Shown: one piece after another, positions 24,343-32,976 of the stretch | Layout of the letters: every line of letters begins with the position of its first letter | How positions within the stretch are numbered: the stretch's first letter is position 1 | DNA from: Nocardia wallacei | Lineage (GTDB): Bacteria > Actinomycetota > Actinomycetes > Mycobacteriales > Mycobacteriaceae | NCBI RefSeq assembly: GCF_029869545.1 | Contig: NZ_JARWQD010000305.1 | Location: forward strand, 1 to 64,000 | Direction: 5' to 3' | DNA: 64,000 nucleotides | Program-made: the position numbers and the translations under genes | The notes under the pieces: generated by a model | The model's input: the letters and a program-made list of their open reading frames with translations, nothing else | What the model was told of the DNA's origin: nothing | Databases searched by the model: none

Positions 24343-25557
24343 TCATGTTCCCGGCACGCCTGGCACGAGGACGACGAGGGCCTGCGGTCGGCGGGCTTCG
24401 GGAAGCGCGATCCACTCGGCGTGGACTGGAATCCACGTGTTCGAGTGTGCGAAGCGAATTCGCAGATCCGCAGTGGCGGTGGTTGCGCCACGGTGCAGCT
24501 GGGCGCAGCATCGAGCGATATCGGCTGTGCCGTCGGTATCGATCTCCGGGTTCTGATAGGCCCAAGGCTCGAGAGTCCCTGGACTGAGGCAGATCCAGCG
24601 ATTGATCAGGCCGGTGCCGAGGTCGATGCGGGCGATTGCGTTGGTCGATGATGTCGGGTAGCCGGCAAGCGTGACCGAGTCGACGTGCGGCGGTGGCGGT
24701 GGCTGCATGGTCGTGATGTCGTGGACTATGGCGCGCACACGGCGGTTGCCGGACTCGAAATGGACACGGGCCACGATGCGCAGATGGCGGCGGATCATGC
24801 TGAATCGGCCTGGAGTAGTTACCGTTCCGACCCATCGATCGACTGTTGACGCACGATCGAACAGATCGAGGAATCCGAGAAAGTCGTCGAATCCGTCGAT
24901 GTGGCTGAGGAGATCCGGCAATGTGTAGTGCGGCCGGGATAGCGGTGCCGGAATCCCCAGTTGTCGCTCCAATGCCGTATTGAGTTCGGCCACACCGGTT
25001 GCGGCGTCCCATTCGACTGTGCCGACGGGTCCCCGCTGGGGCGGCTTCTGGGACGCCGTGCCAGCCCATAGTTGCACGGCAAGAACCGCGCCCGACGGAC
25101 CTACGGCAGGAACGACGTGGACCGCCAACGGATGGGTGCCTGGAATGTCGCGGTACTGACGTTTCCGCGTGGCCAGGCATTGATGCACGAGCGCGGAGAT
25201 CGCCGCCGATGCCCGCCTGCTCTGCGCGATCCGTGTACGGTCGAGCTTCCCAAGGGATTTGAGTTTGTCACCCTCAGCGACCACAACAGTCTCGCCACTG
25301 TCGGCCAATGTCTCGGCGAGAGCCCAACCCAGCAGGTCAGGCTGGGGTATGGCGTCGAGAGAAGGTGCCGCGGAGTTCTGGCTCGCGGCTGCCGGACGTC
25401 GGCGTGGCAGTCCTGCCGGTGATGGGCAGCGCTCGGCAGCCCTGGCGCGGTCAGGTTGGTTTTCGTGGGTCCCGGGCAGCGGCCTGTCGCGGACGACGCG
25501 ACTCGGAAGATGCCGGGCGGGTTCAGGATTGGTGTCAGAGTGCGGGTCGATGGTCAT
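24343..25557 (-). CDS. Rv3651-like GAF/PAS-type sensor protein (first copy)
   Basis: A 404-aa protein resembling mycobacterial Rv3651-type proteins (DUF5593/GAF-like), built of tandem sensor-like folds without a visible output domain. Landmarks are VHVVPAVGPSGAVLAVQLWAG, VGTVEWDAATGVAELN, FLGFLDLFDRAST, FSMIRRHLRIVARVHF and a final segment ATADLRIRFAHSNTWIPVHA. The protein at 26016-27203 shares the ordered pattern (CYPLMGPGGAVHAVRM, DLIALFDPFEPAS, ITMRIRFADQNPWTRLHA), so the pair is paralogous. ATG 25557 has AAAGGAG upstream. The first 90 residues are Pro/Arg-rich and probably disordered. Role unknown. Confidence 0.7.
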   Translation of the reverse strand: MTIDPHSDTNPEPARHLPSRVVRDRPLPGTHENQPDRARAAERCPSPAGLPRRRPAAASQNSAAPSLDAIPQPDLLGWALAETLADSGETVVVAEGDKLKSLGKLDRTRIAQSRRASAAISALVHQCLATRKRQYRDIPGTHPLAVHVVPAVGPSGAVLAVQLWAGTASQKPPQRGPVGTVEWDAATGVAELNTALERQLGIPAPLSRPHYTLPDLLSHIDGFDDFLGFLDLFDRASTVDRWVGTVTTPGRFSMIRRHLRIVARVHFESGNRRVRAIVHDITTMQPPPPPHVDSVTLAGYPTSSTNAIARIDLGTGLINRWICLSPGTLEPWAYQNPEIDTDGTADIARCCAQLHRGATTATADLRIRFAHSNTWIPVHAEWIALPEARRPQALVVLVPGVPGT

Positions 25558-25772
25558 CGCGGGCTCCTTTGTCCGATCGGCGTGTTGGAGCCGGTGGTGA
25601 GTGGGAGGATGCAGCGACTCCGTGGGATGCGACCGGCGTCGACGACGACCGCGAACCACGATCGTGTCGTCGAGCAGATCGGTCGGCCTGGCAGCCGATA
25701 GCTGTCCCGGCCATCGACCGTTCGGCGGCTACATCCGGAGTCGCCTCCAGCTGATGCCGGGAAGGGGTGCAT
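25554..25772 (-). CDS. Possible small ORF overlapping repeat copy 2
   Basis: A 72-aa frame (MHPFPASAGGDSGCSRRTVD...) that opens within repeat copy 2 and whose stop overlaps the next start as ATGA. The coupling hints at a gene, but the composition is Arg/Ser-rich and the alignment with the copy 1 frame needs gaps, so it may be a decayed relative or a chance frame. Confidence 0.22.
   Translation of the reverse strand: MHPFPASAGGDSGCSRRTVDGRDSYRLPGRPICSTTRSWFAVVVDAGRIPRSRCILPLTTGSNTPIGQRSPR
25728..25772 (-). repeat. Dispersed repeat, copy 2 (divergent)
   Basis: The minus strand reads TTCCCGGCATCAGCTGGAGG and then CGACTCCGGATGTAGCCGCC. It aligns with copy 1 over about 40 bases with several small differences; the TCCGGATGTAGC end is identical. 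Copies 1 and 2 flank the first Rv3651-like gene in direct orientation. Confidence 0.5.
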
Positions 25773-26015
25773 GACAACGCCTTTCGAGTCGAACGACACA
25801 AACGGGTGTTGGTGTTCGGACCTCGAAAGGCGCGGTCGGCGAACCGAGGCCCGAAGGCGCACCGCTCCCAGGCAGCGATGGGAGAGCGATGGCCGTGCAC
25901 TGGAACAAGCCAGTACCGGTGGGGAACTCGGCGCCGGAAACCTCGGATCGCCGGAGGTCTTTCGTTGTACTGTTACTACGCGAAAATCTGGTACTTATGT
26001 ATCGTTATTGGTGAT
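25773..26015. promoter_or_regulatory. AT-richer spacer between the two Rv3651-like genes
   Basis: About 240 bases without a supportable gene. The stretch from about 25960 to 26030 is clearly richer in A and T than its surroundings and may hold a promoter for the downstream Rv3651-like gene or the end of the upstream one. No exact promoter elements are proposed. Confidence 0.3.
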
Positions 26016-27203
26016 TCAGTTTTCTATCCAGAAGTCGATGGATGCTTGCGGGCGTGAGTAATTCATCAGTGGTGAGCTGGTGGCATGCAGCCTCGTCCAG
26101 GGGTTCTGGTCGGCGAACCGGATCCGCATTGTGATGGTGGTGGGCTTGCCGGCGGCGAGGTCGGCGACCGCTGTCATGATCGCGGGCAGGTCGTCGGGGT
26201 GTAGTTGCGGGTTGCGGTGCCGCCACAAGGCCAGGCGGGGGTCGTTGGGGCAGGCGAAGGAATGTATGAGGGTCGTGCGCAGGTCCATCAGCGCTGAGCC
26301 GTGTCCTCGGGTGGCGCGCGCCGAGAGGTGTTCGGTCAGAGGGTCTCGGTCCGGAGCCGCAACCAGCCCCGTGAGATCGGCGATCACCGCCCGCACAATC
26401 GGCACGCCCTGCGGGCCGATGACGGAGCGGGCGGCCATCCATAGGTGATACCTCGCCAGCGTGACAGGGTCGACGACTACGAGGTTTTCGCACCATCGCG
26501 AGGCTGGCTCGAACGGGTCGAACAGGGCGATCAGATCCAGCCGCTTATCCAGCCACACAACATGTTCCAGCAACGCCGGAAGCGTCCAGGACGTGTTACA
26601 GCGAAACATCGCGGACGCTGGGCCGTCAGGTGTGCCGAACCAGGCCAGCCGCTCAGCGTCGAACTCGACCGGAATCAGCGGCATTCGCGGACGGTGACCT
26701 TCGGGCTGCTCCGCTTCCATCCGTACGGCGTGGACGGCACCGCCTGGCCCCATCAGCGGGTAGCAGCGGACCGGCACGTGTTGACCTCCGATGGGCAGGT
26801 GTGTGGTCATCGCGCGGCCTTCGCGAACCGCGCGGTGCACCAGGGCGAGTCCCTGTTCCGCGAATCGCGGCGCCACAGAGGGCTCGTTGGTCTCGCGCAG
26901 AGTACGGAACATGCGATGGAATCTGTGTGGGCCTGCCGAGTCGGCGATCACCGTGGGTTCGGATTTGCTGCCGGCGAGACACTCGGCAATGAACCCGAAT
27001 CCAGTGCGCGCACCAGGTGCGTTGCCCGATGCATGTGGCCATCCCGAGCCGAGCGGGCCGATCGCGGCCTGCTGGGCTGAGTTCACACCGTCGGCACGTA
27101 GGGCCTTGGCAGGACGGGCATGCGGTCCGATGCTCCCCGCCGATGCCGTTGCCAGTGCGACTTCGACGGCATCATCCGAATGCTCTCGTAGTGGTTCGCC
27201 CAT
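26016..27203 (-). CDS. Rv3651-like GAF/PAS-type sensor protein (second copy)
   Basis: A 395-aa paralogue of the 404-aa protein downstream. Ordered landmarks are GFGFIAECLAG, VPVRCYPLMGPGGAVHAVRM, LIPVEFDAERLAWF, LDLIALFDPFEPAS, YHLWMAARSVIG and ITMRIRFADQNPWTRLHA. It probably consists of GAF/PAS-like sensory domains with no catalytic output. ATG 27203 has GAGGGAA upstream; the longer open frame to 27671 crosses an AT-rich promoter region and is rejected. It is divergent from an XRE-like regulator. Confidence 0.7.
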   Translation of the reverse strand: MGEPLREHSDDAVEVALATASAGSIGPHARPAKALRADGVNSAQQAAIGPLGSGWPHASGNAPGARTGFGFIAECLAGSKSEPTVIADSAGPHRFHRMFRTLRETNEPSVAPRFAEQGLALVHRAVREGRAMTTHLPIGGQHVPVRCYPLMGPGGAVHAVRMEAEQPEGHRPRMPLIPVEFDAERLAWFGTPDGPASAMFRCNTSWTLPALLEHVVWLDKRLDLIALFDPFEPASRWCENLVVVDPVTLARYHLWMAARSVIGPQGVPIVRAVIADLTGLVAAPDRDPLTEHLSARATRGHGSALMDLRTTLIHSFACPNDPRLALWRHRNPQLHPDDLPAIMTAVADLAAGKPTTITMRIRFADQNPWTRLHATSSPLMNYSRPQASIDFWIEN

Positions 27204-27339
27204 GGCGCTTCCCTCGCTTTGCTCTCGGTGACGAGGCGGCGACCACGAGTGCCGCTTCGGCATAAGGTACGTCACTACACAGTAGGCAGCTTCTAGGTTG
27301 TTTTCAAGAAGAAAAAATCTAAGAATTTGATGTCCTTGC

Positions 27340-27355
27340 ATCTGAGAAGTCAGAT
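27340..27355. promoter_or_regulatory. Palindrome ATCTGA-GAAG-TCAGAT before XRE gene
   Basis: A perfect 6-base inverted repeat with a 4-base spacer in the AT-rich divergent region (27204-27394), 40 bases upstream of the XRE-like start. The position suits an autoregulatory operator of that protein. The rest of the region has A/T-rich blocks likely to contain promoters for both directions. Confidence 0.4.
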
Positions 27356-27394
27356 ACGGACACCTTCGGGAAGTTTTAAGGTAGTATTTGCAGC

Positions 27395-28021
27395 ATGGCA
27401 GCCCATGACGAGTTCTTCGCTCTGGTTGTGCGCGACCGGCGCAAGCAGCGAGGCCTGTCGATGCAGGAGGTCCGCGAAGCTGGTGGGCCCGCGGTGCCGA
27501 CACAGGTCCAGGCCGAGCGGTGTGAGCTGCCGGAGAACGTGCGTCCCAGCACTTTCCGCAAGTACGACACCGCGCTCGGCTGGGAACCCGGATCGGCGCG
27601 CGTCGCCTACTATGAAGGCCGCCGGCCCGTGCCCACCGAAGACGACCGCCATCCCTTCGAGTCCGGCGCAACCAGCGTCACGCTCGATCTCGAGCAGTTG
27701 CTCCCCCTGCTGGAGGCGCAGCGGATGCTGCATACCGCGGCGGTCGCCGAGTTGCCAAACGCTATATCCTGCCTCGACCAGGCCGTCAGCGGCATTATCG
27801 GCCCGTTCGTCACCGACATACTTGAACGCAACCGCGGCGACCGGGTTCACCCGGTGGTCGAGATCGCCTTCGGTGAGGCGCTGGCCGTCCCGGTCTCCCG
27901 TGATGACCCGAATGCGGTCGAACGGCTGTACCGGCGCTGGCTGATCGGTCGCAGTGACGAACTGGATGCCGAGACTGAGCAGGAATTCGAACAGCGGTAC
28001 CGATCGCGAGCGAGCCAATGA
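27395..28021 (+). CDS. XRE-like HTH regulator
   Basis: A 208-aa protein with an N-terminal HTH of the Cro/CI type (DEFFALVVRDRRKQRGLSMQ, then VRPSTFRKYDTALGWEPGSA), extended by a helical C-terminal region (LDLEQLLPLLEAQRMLHTAA). The late segment VEIAFGEALAVPVSRDDP has no known motif. It stands divergent from the second Rv3651-like gene, from which it may take its signal. The Shine-Dalgarno site is weak and distant. Confidence 0.7.
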   Translation: MAAHDEFFALVVRDRRKQRGLSMQEVREAGGPAVPTQVQAERCELPENVRPSTFRKYDTALGWEPGSARVAYYEGRRPVPTEDDRHPFESGATSVTLDLEQLLPLLEAQRMLHTAAVAELPNAISCLDQAVSGIIGPFVTDILERNRGDRVHPVVEIAFGEALAVPVSRDDPNAVERLYRRWLIGRSDELDAETEQEFEQRYRSRASQ

Positions 28022-28118
28022 CACCTGTGAGTGGGTCGCCGGGCTGGCTCATCCGCCGACGGCTGCGGGCTTGCGAGTGATCGACAGCCGGTGCGGTACC
28101 CGAGAGTGATCGTGTGGG

Positions 28119-28889
28119 ATGCTGGTAACACGGTCCGGCTCGATACCAACGATCAGACACTGCGGGGTGTTTGGATTGAGCGCTTCCCACGAGAACGCCG
28201 GAACATCTGCCCGGCAGGCTGCTGTTCACGAAGCCGCCGCACCGTACTCGGTAGCGTTTCTTACGATCTACGACATCTGGGTCATCCGGCTCAGCAATCG
28301 ATACGGGTGGCGATGCGACGCAAATACGATGCTCGAGCCCTACCGTCACAACATCGGGCATCGGCACCTTGAGGTCGGTCCCGGCTCCGGCTGGTATTTG
28401 GCACATGCCGACTTTTCGGATGGGCCAGCCCAGATCACCCTGATGGACCTCAATCCCACACCGCTGGCCTTCACCGCGCGGCGCCTTCGTAAGGCCGGAC
28501 ACGCCGTGGATGAGGTTGTGGGCAGCGTTCTCGATCCGGTGCCTGCTGCGGCGGGAACCGGTTATGACTCGATAGGTATCAACTTCGTGATGCACTGCAT
28601 CCCAGGCAATTTCACCGAAAAAGGTGTCGCCTTCCAGCACCTGTCGAGGGTGCTCACCGCCGAAGGGGTGTTGTTCGGGTCCACGATCCTCGGCCGGGGG
28701 CGCACACCACGGACCTTGTTCGGGCGATTCCTCACCACCGCGTACAGCCGCGCGGGCGCGTTCAACAACAGCGACGACGACCGTGACGACCTCGAAACCG
28801 CGCTCACCACCGTCTTCGAAGAACACACGCTCACCGATGTAGGCGACGTCACCTTGTTCACCGGCCGCCGACCTCGCCAACTAACCTGA
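28119..28889 (+). CDS. SAM-dependent methyltransferase
   Basis: A class I methyltransferase: HRHLEVGPGSGWYLAHADF is motif I, ITLMDLNPTPLAFTARRL follows, and YDSIGINFVMHCIPGNF and VLTAEGVLFGSTIL mark the later motifs. The ordered PYSVAFLTIYDIWVIRLSNR segment near residue 43 is conserved in this group, so residues before about 20 may not be translated; TTG 28176 is an alternative start. The substrate is unknown. Confidence 0.75.
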   Translation: MLVTRSGSIPTIRHCGVFGLSASHENAGTSARQAAVHEAAAPYSVAFLTIYDIWVIRLSNRYGWRCDANTMLEPYRHNIGHRHLEVGPGSGWYLAHADFSDGPAQITLMDLNPTPLAFTARRLRKAGHAVDEVVGSVLDPVPAAAGTGYDSIGINFVMHCIPGNFTEKGVAFQHLSRVLTAEGVLFGSTILGRGRTPRTLFGRFLTTAYSRAGAFNNSDDDRDDLETALTTVFEEHTLTDVGDVTLFTGRRPRQLT

Positions 28890-28952
28890 TCCTGCATTCG
28901 GCTTACAGTGTCGGCCCGATTGGCTTGAACTGGCTGGAAGAACGACTCGACC

Positions 28953-30122
28953 TCATTGACGGGTGACCTCGCCGGCAGCGATGCGGCGTGCCCGAGGCCA
29001 AACCCTCGCCAGGTCGAGAAGTTGCTGGAGGTCGGCGGTGAGGTCTCGCGCGGCGAGGCGAACAGTGTGCGGAGTTGTGCTGGCCGGTCGCGGGGTGCGG
29101 CCTGCTTGTTTGGCATCGATAGCTCGGGCGATGCTTACCGCATACGGCAGGACGCCCCCCGGTGCAACCGGATCGATGTCGGGCTCGGGACTGTAGCGCC
29201 TGAGATGGAGCAGACTGTCGCGGATCTCGATGATCATCCGGTGCAGTCGCGTCGCGGGCGCGATTTCGCGCCGGTCGTCGAGGGGGTCCAGGACGATCTC
29301 CGGGACGCTGGCGGTGAGATCTCGCCAGACGGGTTGCAGGCGTCGGCAATATCGTCCGGTGCGGTCCCAGCCGGTACGCGTCAGGATCGTCGAGACGAGA
29401 GGCACCGCCACCGCGGCCCCGGCGGTGACGTTGGACAGGAAGAAAATCCAGCCCTTGCGGCTCATCTCCGGATCTTGCGCGGGCCGATCACCGATGACTT
29501 CGAGCGCAGTGAGGATCGGGGTGGCGACTGAATCCAGCCCGAGTGCTAAAGCGTAGATCACGACGCCCACGTATAACGCCCGCTCGAGCCACGTGGTGTC
29601 GCCGCTACGAAGTTCCCGAATGCCGACACGGGCGATCACCCACGCCATTGCGCCGATCGGCGCGTAGAACGCCGTCCAAGCGATCACCGCCGGCCAGCCC
29701 ATGGCCTGATCGATCAGCAAATCGTCGCGCCGAGCCGGGGTACCGGCGACCAGAATGACGACCGTCGCAGCGACGGCGACGAGGTCGTAAACACGTTGAC
29801 GGCGCCACGTCCCTGTCGGGTCCGCACCCTCCCACAATTTCGCGATGCCGTAGACGTAGGAGACGCTCAGCAGGATCGACCCGAACGACAGCTGCCTGCA
29901 CAGTTGCAGGACGTCGGTATCGCTGGCGAACCACACGATCTGCGTCAGGAGATGCTCGAACCACGCCTCACGCAGCAGCAGGCCGGAGATCCCGGCCAAC
30001 ATCGCCCTGTTGATAAGGCGGTCGACGACCTTATCGTTCAGCAGCCACCATCGCCCACCAGTGATTGCGATGACCGCGACGAGCGCCGGCCACGCGAACC
30101 AGCCGGGGATCGGCGAGGTCAT
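28953..30122 (-). CDS. MAB_1171c-type putative transporter (DUF6545)
   Basis: A 389-aa membrane protein with about seven hydrophobic segments in the N-terminal 240 residues (for example PALVAVIAITGGRWWLL and VYDLVAVAATVVILVAG) and a soluble C-terminal domain of about 140 residues (DPLDDRREIAPATRLHRMII, SLLHLRRY). This is the architecture of the actinobacterial MAB_1171c family, called a putative transporter without biochemical proof. It overlaps the ImmA/IrrE gene (ATGA), forming an XRE/metallopeptidase/membrane-protein trio that recurs in actinobacteria. Confidence 0.8.
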   Translation of the reverse strand: MTSPIPGWFAWPALVAVIAITGGRWWLLNDKVVDRLINRAMLAGISGLLLREAWFEHLLTQIVWFASDTDVLQLCRQLSFGSILLSVSYVYGIAKLWEGADPTGTWRRQRVYDLVAVAATVVILVAGTPARRDDLLIDQAMGWPAVIAWTAFYAPIGAMAWVIARVGIRELRSGDTTWLERALYVGVVIYALALGLDSVATPILTALEVIGDRPAQDPEMSRKGWIFFLSNVTAGAAVAVPLVSTILTRTGWDRTGRYCRRLQPVWRDLTASVPEIVLDPLDDRREIAPATRLHRMIIEIRDSLLHLRRYSPEPDIDPVAPGGVLPYAVSIARAIDAKQAGRTPRPASTTPHTVRLAARDLTADLQQLLDLARVWPRARRIAAGEVTRQ

Positions 30123-30625
30123 CGGTGTCGGCCGAGGAAGAAGGTGGACCGGATCCTGGACGGCATCCGCCGGGGCAGTGTGGCTTCGACCATCACCAGA
30201 CCAGCGAAGGTTTCCGCATCCCGCTCCCGGGCAGTCCCATAGTCCTGGCGGCGCAGCACACTACGGATCGATGCCGGGTCCAGGGCGGGCATCAGCGCTT
30301 GCAACGGCAGATCGTCGGTGTCGCCGCCGGGTGTGGTCGATCCGTGACCCAGCAGCATGTGACCGATCTCGTGGGCGAGGATATGGTCGGCGTGCCACTC
30401 GGTGTCCGCGCCGACCATGATGATGTCGTCGGATTCGCGGGCGATCCACAATCCGCTCCCGGTGCCGCACCCAGTGCCCGCCAATGCATTCGGGTCGATC
30501 GGGCACACCGTTATCGGCCGATTCCGGTATTTCGCCACTCGGTCGACGTATTCGTGGGGATCCCACGGCCACGGGATGGCAACCAGTTGGGCGGTGTCCT
30601 GAACATGTGGCGCCGTATGAGTCAC
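30119..30625 (-). CDS. ImmA/IrrE-family metallopeptidase
   Basis: A 168-aa zinc-peptidase-like protein with the motif HEIGH (residues 85-89) in ILAHEIGHMLLGHGS and downstream acidic residues (RERDAETFAGLVM) that supply the third ligand. In ICEBs1, ImmA cleaves the repressor encoded beside it; here the upstream XRE-like gene is the natural partner. The GTG has GGGAGGGG upstream. The stop is fused to the start of the membrane-protein gene. Confidence 0.85.
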   Translation of the reverse strand: MTHTAPHVQDTAQLVAIPWPWDPHEYVDRVAKYRNRPITVCPIDPNALAGTGCGTGSGLWIARESDDIIMVGADTEWHADHILAHEIGHMLLGHGSTTPGGDTDDLPLQALMPALDPASIRSVLRRQDYGTARERDAETFAGLVMVEATLPRRMPSRIRSTFFLGRHR

Positions 30626-30701
30626 CGTTCCCCTCCCTTCCGGGCTACGTCGAGCGGCTCAGGTTCCCTTCGCGTCACGCATTAGTTCCGTACTGAATAG
30701 T

Positions 30702-31124
30702 CTATTCTTGCTGATCAAGTGGTTCCGAGTTTTCGCGCGGCAGCTTCGACAACTCCCGCGCCAGCGCGTCGACATCCAACTCGTCACCTCGTAAGTCCAG
30801 ATGCTGCACACCGGCGTCGCGCGTCGCCGCCAGCAGCCGCAACTGTCTATCAATCACCACGACCTCATCCGCCGGTCCGGTCAGATATTCCACCTGTACG
30901 CGGAAATGACGCGCCAGCGCTTCCAGCAACTCGGTGTCGGAGCTGACCGCCGCGTGCGGATCGCTGCGCAACGCTGTGATCGCCGTGGAGGGCACAGTCC
31001 GGCCCAGCATCGCCGAAACGCTTACAGCGACGCCCTCCACGTTCTGCTCCGGCTCACCCCGAGCGTGAAGCGTACTAAACAGTCGATTCACTCTCGTGGG
31101 CAGACCAACTACCTCGTCGCTCAT
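30702..31124 (-). CDS. XRE-like regulator paired with ImmA/IrrE
   Basis: A 140-aa protein with a Cro/CI-like HTH (VEGVAVSVSAMLGRTVPSTA, then LLEALARHFRVQVEYLTGPA) and an Asp/Leu-rich tail (QHLDLRGDELDVDALARELS). It is the likely repressor substrate of the adjacent metallopeptidase and autoregulator of the operon. GGAGGAG lies directly before the ATG. Confidence 0.75.
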   Translation of the reverse strand: MSDEVVGLPTRVNRLFSTLHARGEPEQNVEGVAVSVSAMLGRTVPSTAITALRSDPHAAVSSDTELLEALARHFRVQVEYLTGPADEVVVIDRQLRLLAATRDAGVQHLDLRGDELDVDALARELSKLPRENSEPLDQQE

Positions 31125-31323
31125 GTGCTCCTCCTCGCCAAGATCACTGATTCCAGCGAAACATGCTCAACTGTCGTGGCAGTCAGCCGATCGGGCCGTT
31201 GCGCCAACTGATCAGCCCGGTGAGATCGTCAGTGTGCCAACTCCTGGATTGCCAGGCCGGATGTCTAGCTCCAGCGCAGTGGATGCTAACGGCGAGCCTG
31301 CGGGCGGTCGACTGTCCAGCCGT

Positions 31324-32976
31324 CTACTTCCTCGCACGTGCACATCTCCCGCACACGGCAGCGTTACCTGTCACCATCTCTGCGGCTCGCTCCCACTGCG
31401 ACCTGGTGACACTCGCTCCCGTCACGGCCCTCCATCCGTTCGAGTCATTGGACGGCGGACTTCGGTCGCTCAGAATCGTCATCAGGCCGAACCGGAACCA
31501 CCAACCCGGCGACCCGGCTCCAGATCCGAATATACGCAGTTCACAGCACCGATGCCTAGCAGGAGACACGCCCCGTCCCCGACGGAAGCGGGCCGTCGAG
31601 ACTCTGATCAGGATGTGGTCCAATGCGATGCTGTTCGGAACGTCTCTATCGGAGCTCCGTCGAGACCGATACCCGCGCGACGCGAGGCGATTGTGTTGTG
31701 TGCGTGGCTCTTTCGCTGGTCTGTGGGTTTCGTACATGCGGATCGCGACGGCGAGAGCGGAGGCGGCGCTGACGGCTGCGGCGGCCCAGACGGCGGCGTG
31801 CAGGCCGAGGAGGTCGGCGACGATGCCGCCGAGGACGGCGCCGGCGGCGTAGCCGAGGTCGCGCCAGACCCGGTAGACGCCGACGGCGCGGCCGCGCCAG
31901 CGGGGGTGGGCGACGTCGCCGATGACCGCGAGCAGGGTGGGGTAGACCATGGCGGTTCCGCCGCCGAGCAGCACGGCGCCGGTGGCCCATCCGGCGAATC
32001 CGCTGGAGTGGGCGATGATCGCGAGTGCTGCGGCTTGCAGGGCCATGCCGCCGACGATGAGGTGTTTGCGGCCGAGGTGGTCGGACAGGCCGCCGGTGAC
32101 GAGTTGCCCGGCGCCCCACACGCCGGGGTAGAGCGCGAACAGTAGTCCGATTTGGCCGGTGGTGAGGTCAGCGGTGGCGAACAGGAGGGGGAACAGGCCC
32201 CAGGACAGGCCGAAGTTGAGGTTGTTGACCAGTCCGGCGTGGCTGGCCGAGGACAGGGCGGGTTCCCTCAGGCTGGTCTGCCAGAGGATCTGCCGGTCGG
32301 TGAGGTCGGCGTGCAGGTGATCGTGGCGGCCGTCGGCGCGGGGTCTGTGGTGTCCGGCTTCGAGGTGGGCGTGGTCGCGGGTTTCGCGGACGAAGATCCC
32401 CGACAGCGCGAGGGCGAGGGCGGTGTAGGCGAGTCCGAGCAGGAACGGTGCCGGGCGGAGTCCGTGGTGCTCGGCGAGGTATCCGGCGAGCAGGGAACTG
32501 ACGGCGACCGCGCCGTATCCGGCGGCTTCGTTGAGGCCCATGGCCAGCCCGCGCCGGGCCGGGCCGACGAGGTCGATCTTCATGACGACGGTGGTGGACC
32601 AGGTCAGGCCCTGGTTGATGCCGAGCAGGATGTTGGCGGCCACCACCCACCACCAGTTCGGTGCGGCGATGAGCATCACCGGCACCGGGACGGCGACAAG
32701 CCAGCCGACGAGGAGCACGGGTTTGCGGCCGTATCGGTCGGAGAAGGTTCCGGCGAGGTAGTTGGCGAGGGCTTTGGTGATCCCGAAGGCGGCGACGTAG
32801 GTGAAGATGACGGTGTAGCCGGTGAGCCCGAACACCGATTCGGCAAGCAGCGGCAGCACGGTCTGCTGCTGGCCGACCATGCCGCCGACCAGCGCGTTGA
32901 CCGCGACGAGCAGGGTGAACTGGGCGGCGTTCTCGCGGAGGCCGAGCACCGGCGGGCGGGCGGTGCTCACGCTCAC
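31324..32976 (-). CDS. MFS transporter with abnormal C-terminal extension
   Basis: An open frame of 550 codons. The first 420 or so encode a normal 12-helix MFS protein (FGLTGYTVIFTYVAAFGITK, FSDRYGRKPVLLVGWL, WRGRAVGVYRVWRDLGYAAG). After MYETHRPAKE the frame continues for about 125 Ser/Arg-rich residues with no membrane or domain character. The extension probably reflects loss of the normal stop by a frameshift or rearrangement in 31324-31700. GTG 32976 overlaps the stop of the MBL-rhodanese gene (GTGA), so transport of a sulfur compound is likely, by context only. Confidence 0.75.
   Translation of the reverse strand: MSVSTARPPVLGLRENAAQFTLLVAVNALVGGMVGQQQTVLPLLAESVFGLTGYTVIFTYVAAFGITKALANYLAGTFSDRYGRKPVLLVGWLVAVPVPVMLIAAPNWWWVVAANILLGINQGLTWSTTVVMKIDLVGPARRGLAMGLNEAAGYGAVAVSSLLAGYLAEHHGLRPAPFLLGLAYTALALALSGIFVRETRDHAHLEAGHHRPRADGRHDHLHADLTDRQILWQTSLREPALSSASHAGLVNNLNFGLSWGLFPLLFATADLTTGQIGLLFALYPGVWGAGQLVTGGLSDHLGRKHLIVGGMALQAAALAIIAHSSGFAGWATGAVLLGGGTAMVYPTLLAVIGDVAHPRWRGRAVGVYRVWRDLGYAAGAVLGGIVADLLGLHAAVWAAAAVSAASALAVAIRMYETHRPAKEPRTQHNRLASRGYRSRRSSDRDVPNSIALDHILIRVSTARFRRGRGVSPARHRCCELRIFGSGAGSPGWWFRFGLMTILSDRSPPSNDSNGWRAVTGASVTRSQWERAAEMVTGNAAVCGRCARARK

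Noticed and set aside
25771..26061. A 96-aa plus-strand frame between the Rv3651-like genes
   Set aside because: No ribosome site, no motif and mixed codon usage; it overlaps the end of the well-supported second Rv3651-like gene.
30119..31124. Possible classic type II toxin-antitoxin pair (XRE and ImmA/IrrE)
   Set aside because: ImmA/IrrE proteins with HEIGH are usually repressor-cutting peptidases, and the coupled membrane gene fits a regulated operon better; toxicity cannot be read from the sequence.
31163..31852. A 229-aa plus-strand frame opposite the end of the MFS frame
   Set aside because: No recognisable domain or start signal; both strands look non-coding beyond the MFS helices.
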